64,000 bases of DNA, from assembly GCA_021732045.1 (NCBI GenBank), contig JAKFWK010000007.1:1-64000 (forward strand). The letters are read 5' to 3'. The stretch is from Sulfurimonas sp. GTDB taxonomy: Bacteria; Campylobacterota; Campylobacteria; Campylobacterales; Sulfurimonadaceae. Position 1 is the stretch's first letter; every line of letters begins with the position of its first letter. Of this stretch, positions 57,481 through 64,000 are shown piece by piece. Under the pieces are notes generated by a model that did no database searches, was not told where the DNA came from, and was given only the letters and a program-made list of their open reading frames with translations. The translations under genes were made by a program, and so were the position numbers.

Positions 57481-58683
57481 ATGCTAACAGCTACGCAAGT
57501 TAAAACTTTAAAACCAAAAGACAAGTTGTACACAGTTAATGATGGTGCAGGACTTAGTTTGGAAATTACTCCACAAGGATCTAAAAGGTGGAGATTCCGT
57601 TACCGCTTTAACAATAAGCCTATGCGTAAAAGCTTTGGAGTTTATCCAGACGTATCATTAGCAAGAGCAAGAGAAAAACGAGATGCTGCCAGAACAGCTA
57701 TTGCAGACGGGATAGATCCATTTATTGTAGTTGAAGAAACTATTCAAACTGAAGTTTCCGCTAAAACATTTAAAGAGTGGTCGGAATACTACATGGATAA
57801 AGTTGCCAATAACGTAAGCGAAACTCATTTAGTAAGAAGTCTCAAAGGCTGGAAGAAAGATGTTTATCCTGAGATCGGTGATATGCTAATAAATGATATA
57901 AAACCTAAAGATATCATCAGAATTTTAAACAATATGTCCAACAGAGGTGCGAAAGAGTCAGCAAAAAAGACTTTTAGCAGCATCTCAAGAGTTTATGATG
58001 TCGCAATTGCTAACTACCCTGATGAAGTAGAACTAAATCCTTGTAAATCCGTATCGCTGAAAGACGTTGTTGGTTCATCCAAAACAAATAACTACCCTAT
58101 TATTACAGGTGATAAGGAGTTAGGTATATTACTGAACTTGATAGAGCAATATCCAGGTCATATTAGTACAAAATTAGCTCTGAAACTCATAGCCCATACA
58201 TTTGTAAGACCCATCAATATGCGCTATGCAGAATGGGATGAAATCAATTTAAAAGCCAAACAGTGGATTATCCCTGCTGCAAAGATGAAAACAAATAAAG
58301 AGCTAATTGTACCCATGAGCAAACAGTCTATTGAAATTATCAAAGAAGCTAAAGAGAATAGCACTGGTAGTAAGTTCTTATTTCCATCACCAAGAGGTCA
58401 AAACACACCTCTTTCGGATGCGGCTATGGTTGCTGCTTTAAGAAGAATCGGTTACACAAAAGATGAGATAGTGGCTCACTCATTTCGAGGTATATTTTCT
58501 ACTATCGCTCATGAACACGGTAGATACACTCATGATGTAATCGAAACACAACTTGCCCATACGGTAGGCTCAAAAGTCTCTCAAGCCTATAACAGAGCTT
58601 TGTATTTAAAAGAACGTACCGAGATGATGGACTGGTATAGCAATCATCTTGATTATATTATGAGTGCTGTCAAAAAATTATGA
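57481..58683 (+). CDS. Tyrosine integrase (P4/DUF4102 type)
   Basis: 400 residues. N-terminal DUF4102-like arm-binding domain (LTATQVKTLKPKDKLYTVND, YRFNNKPMRKSFGVYP), a SAM-like core-binding domain (~95-200), and the catalytic domain with Arg in FVRPINMRYAEWDEI, Lys in AAKMKTNKE, HSFRG, QLAHTVGSKVSQAYNRA and the final Tyr. All catalytic positions are present. This class inserts at 3' ends of tRNA or tmRNA genes, matching its place beside ssrA. No clear ribosome binding site; a GTTGTACAC motif abuts the ATG. Confidence 0.93.
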   Translation: MLTATQVKTLKPKDKLYTVNDGAGLSLEITPQGSKRWRFRYRFNNKPMRKSFGVYPDVSLARAREKRDAARTAIADGIDPFIVVEETIQTEVSAKTFKEWSEYYMDKVANNVSETHLVRSLKGWKKDVYPEIGDMLINDIKPKDIIRILNNMSNRGAKESAKKTFSSISRVYDVAIANYPDEVELNPCKSVSLKDVVGSSKTNNYPIITGDKELGILLNLIEQYPGHISTKLALKLIAHTFVRPINMRYAEWDEINLKAKQWIIPAAKMKTNKELIVPMSKQSIEIIKEAKENSTGSKFLFPSPRGQNTPLSDAAMVAALRRIGYTKDEIVAHSFRGIFSTIAHEHGRYTHDVIETQLAHTVGSKVSQAYNRALYLKERTEMMDWYSNHLDYIMSAVKKL

Positions 58684-58803
58684 ACAATAACTTAAACAAG
58701 CCAAAGCTGCTTATTATGTTACAATTTTTATCTAATTCAGTGTTAGTACAATGTGCTTTGCATTATTTAAAACGAATTAGAGCACTGAAATTAAAGGTAA
58801 TAA

Positions 58804-60345
58804 ATGGCATTATGGTTTAATAGAGTTAATGTAAAAGATGTATATTCTAGTTTTACTTATGACAATAAACTCAATAACAATAAACTTTATGTTCAGAATA
58901 ACTGGGTTAAAGAAATTTATGGTGAAGCTTTTTATTTAGCCATATCAAATGAGATTAACATTATAAATTTACGTGGAGGTGCTCTTTGGCTTACATCCAA
59001 CGGTGATATATGCTATAGGTTTTCTCCAAAAGGAAAAGTTCATACTGCAACTTTACCTAAAATAAATATTCTTTTTAGTAATTTCTTAAACTGTAATTTT
59101 ACTCTTACACAAAAAATTACAAAAAAACAAATACTAGCCGATGAACGAGAGGAACTCCACAAAAATAATAATTTGGTTATCTCTGTAAGTCAACTCTTGC
59201 TTGCAGAGTCTGAAGAATACAATCCTCACGAAAATTACGAATTTTATATAAATAAAAAAGATGGGCTATATTATCGCAACACCTTTAAGCCATCGCATTA
59301 CCTAACAATGTCAACACAAGTACCAGAGACCACGCGAACTGAATCATGGGAGCCTGAAAAAACTGAAGAAGAGTACATACGCACAGCAATAGATTTTCAA
59401 CAAAATGAACCTCAAAAATCTATAATACTACAATATTTATATCATCTGTCTGGATATAGTTATAATAAATTCAGCTATATTTTAAATTGGATAGCCTCCT
59501 TTTTTAAGAATCTTGAAAATAAATCAAATACTACTTTAGTGTTATATGGCAGTAAGGATTCAGGGCTAGAAATATTGTTTCATAATATTATTGTTCCTCT
59601 TTTTGGTGAAGAAAATTGCCTCGAAATAACTGATAAAATATTAACATCTAACAATGTACTTAATATCGTAAAAGAGAAGCTATTTTATAATTTAAATAAT
59701 ATATCAAAATCAGCTATTGAAAATAAAGTAACTAAGCAATATTTGCAGAGCCTACTTTCAAGTCAACAAAAATATGCTCAAACATTAATCACTATAGAAG
59801 AGCCTGAATTACTGTATCTTGAGAACGATGAAAACTATACTGTTTTTCATATAGCCACAAAACTTGACCAAATGTATATTCCTGTATGGTGCAATAGACA
59901 AGATAAAACCAAAATAACAAAGATAGATTTAGAGAATAATATAAAAAAAGACCTAGAAAACTTTGTTAAAGTATTAAGATTTTATTCAAGTACTCTTAAT
60001 AATCAAACTCCATTCGAAAATGATAATCGTAATATGATGACAGTTTCTTTGGATGACAAGTTAAAGATATTTATTAATGCAGTTAAAAATATTGACAAAG
60101 AGTACTTTAAACAAATTCAATTGAAAAATAATAAACTATATGCAGAACTAGAACAAGATTTCGAAAAAAAATTAATAAAGCAAGCAAACCTTCTAAATTA
60201 CTTCAAAATACTTAATCCAGATAGTGTTATTGAGTCATCTAGAACTTTTATGAATATGTTGAGAAAAATTGATAATGATTTTTTTAAAGTTGAAAATGCC
60301 AAATCGCTCTCTGCAGGAAAAAAATATTTTCATATTTTTCTATAA
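58804..60345 (+). CDS. Primase-helicase-like protein with degenerate P-loop
   Basis: 513 residues, rich in Asn/Lys/Ile. Not confidently recognised. The C-terminal half follows the phage/plasmid helicase pattern (DUF5906-like): YHLSGYSYNKFSYILNWIASFF, then VLYGSKDSGLEILFHNIIVPLFG where a Walker A would stand, FYNLNNISKS as a Walker-B-like segment, and VWCNRQDKTK like an Arg-finger strand. The Walker A reads GSKDSGLE, so the catalytic Lys and Thr/Ser are gone and ATP hydrolysis is unlikely. The frame is intact over 1.5 kb, so it may be kept for another role. An AAAGGTAATAA precedes the ATG. Confidence 0.6.
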   Translation: MALWFNRVNVKDVYSSFTYDNKLNNNKLYVQNNWVKEIYGEAFYLAISNEINIINLRGGALWLTSNGDICYRFSPKGKVHTATLPKINILFSNFLNCNFTLTQKITKKQILADEREELHKNNNLVISVSQLLLAESEEYNPHENYEFYINKKDGLYYRNTFKPSHYLTMSTQVPETTRTESWEPEKTEEEYIRTAIDFQQNEPQKSIILQYLYHLSGYSYNKFSYILNWIASFFKNLENKSNTTLVLYGSKDSGLEILFHNIIVPLFGEENCLEITDKILTSNNVLNIVKEKLFYNLNNISKSAIENKVTKQYLQSLLSSQQKYAQTLITIEEPELLYLENDENYTVFHIATKLDQMYIPVWCNRQDKTKITKIDLENNIKKDLENFVKVLRFYSSTLNNQTPFENDNRNMMTVSLDDKLKIFINAVKNIDKEYFKQIQLKNNKLYAELEQDFEKKLIKQANLLNYFKILNPDSVIESSRTFMNMLRKIDNDFFKVENAKSLSAGKKYFHIFL

Positions 60346-60931
60346 CAACTACCTATTCTATTCTATTCTATATTTAGACTAAATTTCTAACAATAAAATA
60401 GAATATTAGAAACAATATTATTGATATTTTTCATATCTATTATTCTAATTTTATCTTATTTTAAATTAAATTTTTACAGATGAAATATAGGCAAATACTC
60501 AAATACAAGAATATTGTTTCTAATATTCTAATATTTTTATAAAATTAGTAAACTAAATAATTATTGATTTTATAGCATTCCTGAAATAATTTATCAAGTA
60601 TTGCTAGATAGATATTTTCTTTGGAATACACTCAATTATAAGTACCTTAATATAGTAGATCAAGACAAAATTTTACTCCAACTTATTGTAATAATTTTAA
60701 AATTTTCTGATATTTTTACTACATATTGACATACTGCTTTAAGCCTTATTCACCTTTAAACCAAGAATATCATCTTCTGCTTATAAAGTATAAAACAAGT
60801 TCATATAATCTCAATAATGGAATAAATCAGATTACATTTATAGCAAACATAAAGTATTCATACTATAAAAAGTGCTATAGATTTATGTCAGCTAAAAACA
60901 GTTTTCATGCGCAAAGACGCAATTGCTTTAA
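60346..60931. other. AT-rich region with repeats; no gene supported
   Basis: 586 bp without a believable gene (only a TTG-started 70-codon frame at 60726-60938 of no recognisable content). It is very AT-rich; 60421-60480 has 7 G/C in 60 bases. It begins with ATTCT tandem units near 60354-60372 and contains a long inverted repeat at 60399-60530. It could be a replication origin, a resolution site or decayed DNA. Confidence 0.6.
60399..60530. repeat. 25-bp inverted repeat, 82-bp spacing
   Basis: Arms 60399-60423 and 60506-60530 are complementary except one position; 21 consecutive pairs are perfect. The spacer is AT-rich. Not associated with a transposase gene on either side. Confidence 0.85.
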
Positions 60932-61144
60932 GATGTAAATGTAATATTAGAGTATCTTAATATCATTATTTATTTTTTGAAAGATAGAGAAATAGTAGGT
61001 ATTTGTCAATCGGAGATGAGAATTAGAGAAGAAATAGCAAAAAAACTTTTAGCTTTAAGAATTAAAAAGCTAGATAATCAAACATTAGCTAAAGTTACAG
61101 GCTTGCCAACAGAAAAAATTGAAAAATTAAAAAAAAGATATTAA
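60932..61144 (+). pseudogene. Remnant of a PD-(D/E)XK (Rpn-type) transposase C-terminus
   Basis: An open frame of about 70 codons with no start until 61016 reads LEYLNIIIYFLKDRE, then IREEIAKKLLALRIKKLDNQ and TLAKVTGLPTEKIEKLKKRY before TAA. The last part is like the tails of Rpn/PD-(D/E)XK-family transposases (AKKLL, IAKVTGL, IEKLK). The nuclease core is absent, so it is a fragment. Confidence limited because the tail is short and helical. Confidence 0.45.
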
Positions 61145-61184
61145 TCTCACACATAGCCGCAAGCCATGTGTGAGATTTTAATTT
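61127..61184. terminator. Bidirectional terminator between remnant and excisionase-like gene
   Basis: Stem of nine perfect pairs (61146-61154 with 61165-61173), closed further by GC/GC after one mismatch, loop CGCAA. T-rich sequence follows on the plus side (61174-61184), and a long T run on the minus side (complement of the A run at 61133-61139). Confidence 0.7.
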
Positions 61185-61244
61185 CCTGTACAGCAAGGTG
61201 CCGCTATTACAGACCTCCGCAAGCCATGTGTGAGATTTTAATTT
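61157..61244. repeat. 28-bp perfect direct repeat, 32-bp spacer
   Basis: Copies at 61157-61184 and 61217-61244 match in all 28 bases and no more on either side; the spacer is 61185-61216. Copy 1 contains the 3' arm of the terminator; copy 2 overlaps the end of the excisionase-like gene. Confidence 0.9.
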
Positions 61245-61456
61245 ATTGTAGGAATTGTATTTTTCTCCAGATATCTTAATAATTCAGAATAACTCAAATG
61301 TAACTTATTACCTATTTTAACTACCTCTAATTCACCTTTATAAATCAATTTTTTTGCCATATCTATTTTTAATATACCAAGTTGTTGAACATCCTTTAAA
61401 TTAAATAATACCTGTCGCGGCAATAACTCTCTGAAATTTGTAGTACTTTTCTCCAT
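61238..61456 (-). CDS. Excisionase/AlpA-like HTH protein
   Basis: 72 residues. Fits the small MerR-like winged helix of excisionases: VLFNLKDVQQLGILKIDMAKKLI, GELEVVKIGNKLHLSYSELLRYLE. Likely binds DNA to direct excision or regulate the integrase. TAGGGG lies eight bases before the ATG, overlapping a GTACAA motif like those in front of the integrase. It is divergent from the DUF932 operon. Its stop codon lies in copy 2 of the direct repeat. Confidence 0.75.
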   Translation of the reverse strand: MEKSTTNFRELLPRQVLFNLKDVQQLGILKIDMAKKLIYKGELEVVKIGNKLHLSYSELLRYLEKNTIPTIN

Positions 61457-61611
61457 TTTGTACCCCTAATCTAGTTTGGAAATTTTTTCTCAAATGATTA
61501 GAAGCATTAAAAAAAATTTACACTATCTTTTAATTTCAAACTTTTTTCAATCACATATTATTCAAATGACGATTCCACAAGAACCATCAATCTAACAAAA
61601 AAGGAGCATAT

Positions 61612-61743
61612 ATGCCACTATCCCAATGTCTAACAATCGCTATTTTAGTTGCTACAGCAGTAGTCAGTACATACGAGTCTTCCAAAAAGAAAAAGAAGAA
61701 GAGATTTCCTCTTGAAGATGAACTATACAAACAAGAGAAATGA
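61612..61743 (+). CDS. 43-residue membrane peptide
   Basis: MPLSQCLTIAILVATAVVS, then YESSKKKKKKRFPLEDE and a short charged tail. One transmembrane helix followed by a basic stretch, so likely a single-pass inner-membrane peptide with its tail in the cytoplasm. AAGGAG at 61601-61606 is well placed five bases before the ATG. It ends three bases before the DUF932 gene. No family recognised; such small leading peptides occur in plasmid and phage operons. Confidence 0.65.
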   Translation: MPLSQCLTIAILVATAVVSTYESSKKKKKKRFPLEDELYKQEK

Positions 61744-61746
61744 ACC

Positions 61747-62565
61747 ATGTCAAACATACCGTTAACCAATGAGCAGCTAAGAGCTGCTGCACCTTCAATC
61801 TTTTCAGAGACTCCTATTGATGGCGTCTCTGAGAGATATGCTTTTGTACCGACATATTCCGTGTTGGATACATTTAGAGATGCCGGATACTACCCTATTA
61901 TGGCAAGTGAAAGCAAAGTACGTAACAGCGACAATCAAGGTTACCAAAAACACATTATCCAGTTTCGAAGTATCGACAATCTGTTAAGACCGGACGCAAA
62001 CGAAGAGTACGCAGATATCGTTCTCACAAACTCACACAACCGTACATCTTCATTTATCGTCGATCTCGCCTATTTTCGCATTGTTTGTTCAAACATGCTT
62101 GTAGTGCCCTCACAAACATTCTCACACCACTCTATCATCCACTCTGGATTCAACCTTGAAAAAGTAAAGAGTGCTATTGAAGAAGTTGTTTCTTATATGC
62201 CACATATACAAAAAGAGATAGAGAAATTTAAAACAATTCATCTCTCACCTATAGAGCAGTACTCTTTAGCCAATGCTGCGGTAGATATCCGCTTTGACAA
62301 GGAGACACATGCCGTTGATCCGCAGGAGTTCTTACATGTACACAGAGAGGAAGATAAAGATTCCTCTTTATGGATTGTATTCAATCGCATACAAGAGGCG
62401 ATGATTAAAGGTGGAGTAAGAGGTCACAACCGTTATACGGGAAGAAACTTTACTTCCAAACCTATCACACAGATCGATGCAAATCTCAAGCTAAACAAAG
62501 AACTTTATGAAACGGCGCGAATGATCGCCAATCTAAAAGAGCCGTCATATCAGATGGCAGCATAA
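61747..62565 (+). CDS. DUF932 family plasmid/phage-like protein
   Basis: 272 residues. Matches DUF932: VSERYAFVPTYSVLDTFRDAG, a strand region IIQFRSIDNLLRP, FIVDLAYFRIVCSNML and HHSIIHSGFNLEKVKSAIEEV. Common on conjugative plasmids and integrative elements; function unknown. GC is higher here than in the integrase-primase part (28 of 60 at 62281-62340). First large gene of the right-hand operon. Confidence 0.85.
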   Translation: MSNIPLTNEQLRAAAPSIFSETPIDGVSERYAFVPTYSVLDTFRDAGYYPIMASESKVRNSDNQGYQKHIIQFRSIDNLLRPDANEEYADIVLTNSHNRTSSFIVDLAYFRIVCSNMLVVPSQTFSHHSIIHSGFNLEKVKSAIEEVVSYMPHIQKEIEKFKTIHLSPIEQYSLANAAVDIRFDKETHAVDPQEFLHVHREEDKDSSLWIVFNRIQEAMIKGGVRGHNRYTGRNFTSKPITQIDANLKLNKELYETARMIANLKEPSYQMAA

Positions 62566-62575
62566 GGAGTCAATA

Positions 62576-63157
62576 ATGAAAACAACAAACTACCGTCTTC
62601 AAACAGAAATTGAAAATCTCAAAGAAGGCAAAGAAGAATGGTTTAAAAACTATGTACGACAAGTTTTAGAATCAGACAAACCTTATTACGCCAAGGCTGA
62701 TTATCTGGGTCTAAGCATCCAAGAACTTCAAAACAAAATCGACTACCTCTCAGAAGACATCAAAGAGCTCACCGCTCTTAAAAAGAGACTTGTGAATGCA
62801 AAAGAACTTTCTCTTCAAGCAATCGCATCCGTTATAGCAGAATACGGCATAGAACGTTTGGACGGCACGGCAATATCATCTATTACGATCACACCATCAG
62901 CTATAAAATCCAAAGAGACTTTCAAGATATTAGATGCTCAGGCACTTATTGATCTTGGATACTACACAGTAATAGTGGATGAAGATGCTGTAAAAAACGC
63001 GATGCTGACTCTTGAGGGTATGAACGAGATAGATAAATACATAGAGGTCGGAGTCGTTGCAGAAGAAGTGCCTGCCCGCATAAAGGTCAATACAAGACGC
63101 ATGCATACAAACAATCAAGCTGCCGAACTATTGAGTCTGGCAGAGCAAGCCGCATAA
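62576..63157 (+). CDS. Siphovirus Gp157-like protein
   Basis: 193 residues. Long N-terminal coiled coil (~1-90, ELQNKIDYLSEDIKELTALKKRL) and a C-terminal part with TAISSITITPSAIKSKE and IKVNTRR. This is the Gp157 layout (a Streptococcus phage protein linked to phage resistance). AAGGAG precedes the ATG. Ten bases separate it from each neighbour, as in one operon. Confidence 0.7.
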   Translation: MKTTNYRLQTEIENLKEGKEEWFKNYVRQVLESDKPYYAKADYLGLSIQELQNKIDYLSEDIKELTALKKRLVNAKELSLQAIASVIAEYGIERLDGTAISSITITPSAIKSKETFKILDAQALIDLGYYTVIVDEDAVKNAMLTLEGMNEIDKYIEVGVVAEEVPARIKVNTRRMHTNNQAAELLSLAEQAA

Positions 63158-63167
63158 GGAGGTTATT

Positions 63168-63842
63168 ATGTTTAACGAAAAACAGTTACAGGTACTTTCT
63201 TACGAGCCAGATTCAAACCGTATCAAAACACGAACCAAAGGCAATATCGAACTTTCTTATTTGGAAGGATTCGATATTATCGATACAGCAAACAGGATAT
63301 TTGGCTACGGCAATTGGAGCTACACCATATCCCAATTGGAACAAGTCTCTCAAGAGACTAATCAAAATCAGAACATCGTGATCTGCTACAAGGCGATAGT
63401 AAAGGTCACTGTATATGATCTACAACACACCAAACAAATAGAACGTGAAGATATAGGATTTGGTATTGGAATCAATAAAATATTGGCAGATGCATATGAA
63501 AATGCTGCTAAAGAAGCTGTAACTGATTGTATAAAAAGATGTTTTAGAACACTTGGTGCACAGTTTGGAAATACGCTATATGACAAGGGCAGACAAGCAA
63601 CAACACATCAGCAAAACACCCAAGCTTCACTACCATCAAAACAACCGCAGCAGAAGATACACGACCGCTCTCCGCAAGATTACACCTCGCTATACAATCT
63701 CGGGCTCTCCGTATTACAGCAGGGAAATTCTCTTATAGTTATAGGCGATGACATATACGCTAAAAAAGATAGTATCAAAGCATACGGTTTCCGCTGGAAC
63801 GGAAAGCAGTGGTATAAACCGCTTGATCAACAGGCGGCATGA
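63168..63842 (+). CDS. Rad52-type single-strand annealing protein with extra C-terminal module
   Basis: 224 residues. Residues ~1-145 match the Rad52/Rad22 annealing family: FGYGNWSYTI, REDIGFG, AYENAAKEAVTDCIKRCFRTLG and GNTLYDKG. A Gln/Ser-rich linker follows, then a ~45-residue module with KDSIKAYGFRWNGKQWYK, a GFRW...W.K motif like small DUF5710-type domains. It should anneal strands in element recombination. AAGGAGG precedes the ATG. Confidence 0.82.
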   Translation: MFNEKQLQVLSYEPDSNRIKTRTKGNIELSYLEGFDIIDTANRIFGYGNWSYTISQLEQVSQETNQNQNIVICYKAIVKVTVYDLQHTKQIEREDIGFGIGINKILADAYENAAKEAVTDCIKRCFRTLGAQFGNTLYDKGRQATTHQQNTQASLPSKQPQQKIHDRSPQDYTSLYNLGLSVLQQGNSLIVIGDDIYAKKDSIKAYGFRWNGKQWYKPLDQQAA

Positions 63843-63843
63843 G

Positions 63844-64000
63844 ATGAGAAATTTTCTATTCTTTACAACGGAGGGTTATACGTGTGATCCCAGCAATAAA
63901 GAGATCACCAATATGCAGATACTTGGTTCGCAAGAGGGAGTGGATATTTTAGAAGCATTTAAAAACTTTAAAATAAGCCACTCCTATTTGAGAGAATTTG
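63844..64000 (+). CDS. Unknown small protein, cut by window end
   Basis: 52 codons visible, starting MRNFLFFTTEGYTCDPSNKE and continuing ITNMQILGSQEG. It begins two bases after the Rad52-type stop, so it is in the same operon. No family recognised; the compact start with a Phe-rich strand resembles small conserved proteins on plasmids. Confidence 0.6.
   Translation, partial: MRNFLFFTTEGYTCDPSNKEITNMQILGSQEGVDILEAFKNFKISHSYLREF

Larger units (their letters stand above)
57297..64000. mobile_element. Left end of an ssrA-integrated element (open at window edge)
   Basis: Everything from ssrA to the end is accessory: integrase, degenerate primase-helicase, AT-rich repeat region, transposase remnant, excisionase-like gene, and an operon with DUF932, Gp157-like and Rad52-type proteins. 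No host housekeeping gene is seen after ssrA. The right boundary is outside the window. Confidence 0.8.

Noticed and set aside
60726..60938. 70-codon frame in the AT-rich gap
   Set aside because: TTG start without a ribosome binding site and no recognisable content; more likely chance or part of decayed DNA.
61157..61244. Calling the two 28-bp repeats a CRISPR array
   Set aside because: Only two repeats, no cas genes, no leader, and one repeat overlaps a terminator and the other a gene end. Listed as a repeat and a point to check instead.

Overview
The window is AT-rich chromosomal DNA from a Campylobacterota (Epsilonproteobacteria) species, most like Sulfurimonas or a close relative. The reasons are the grpE-dnaK pair, the order folP-holB-hobA-lysC-rppH (hobA is confined to this phylum), the cluster leuS-lptE-like-GGDEF-folC-mfd, the secF-secD-yajC genes facing lnt, a short delta-prime subunit, and a tmRNA whose tag reads ANNTNYRPALAVA. 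The genus is inferred from gene content and order; no database was searched.

Layout. 0-2.5 kb: grpE and dnaK. 2.7-3.0 kb: a small Lys/Ala-rich exported protein with its own terminator. 3.1-8.4 kb (minus): a CBS-GGDEF cyclase, folP, holB, hobA, lysC, rppH. 8.6-13.5 kb (plus): a PAS protein plus a short MCP (CetB/CetA-like energy taxis), then a histidine kinase and a response regulator with degenerate GGDEF and intact EAL domains. 13.6-15.1 kb (minus): malate:quinone oxidoreductase. 15.1-18.5 kb (plus): a truncated GNAT, then a porin-like barrel, a one-lobe PstS-like protein and a HAMP/HD-GYP phosphodiesterase. 18.5-20.6 kb (minus): an OmpR-type two-component system. 20.7-33.1 kb: an AI-2E family permease, two small envelope proteins, a YmdB-type phosphoesterase, an EF-hand protein, mfd, folC, a GGDEF protein, an LptE-like lipoprotein and leuS. 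33.4-38.6 kb: an Ala/Pro-rich lipoprotein, ktrA/ktrB, secF/secD/yajC. 38.7-49.4 kb: lnt, ppk, a gamma-carbonic anhydrase-like protein, a TRIC channel, argJ, rpmB, an HDOD protein, a STAS/REC-like/CheX protein, rpe, trpF and a DEDDh exonuclease. 49.4-56.6 kb: accA, fabF, acpP, fabG, gpmI and, divergently, mraY and murD.

56.6-57.3 kb holds two tandem tRNA-Phe genes and ssrA. Directly after ssrA an accessory region begins and runs off the right edge. It contains a tyrosine integrase preceded by a cluster of TTGTAC motifs, a primase-helicase-like protein whose P-loop has lost its lysine, a very AT-rich stretch with a 25-bp inverted repeat, a transposase-like remnant, a hairpin overlapped by a 28-bp direct repeat, an excisionase-like gene, and a more GC-rich operon (a small membrane peptide, a DUF932 protein, a Gp157-like protein, a Rad52-type annealing protein and a partial gene). 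This is the left end of an integrative element in ssrA. Its type (conjugative, satellite or prophage) cannot be settled here.

Cyclic-di-GMP signalling is well represented: two cyclases with intact GGEEF and I-sites, one EAL protein and one HD-GYP protein. Starts were chosen by Shine-Dalgarno position and family length. Eight genes appear to use TTG and four GTG.
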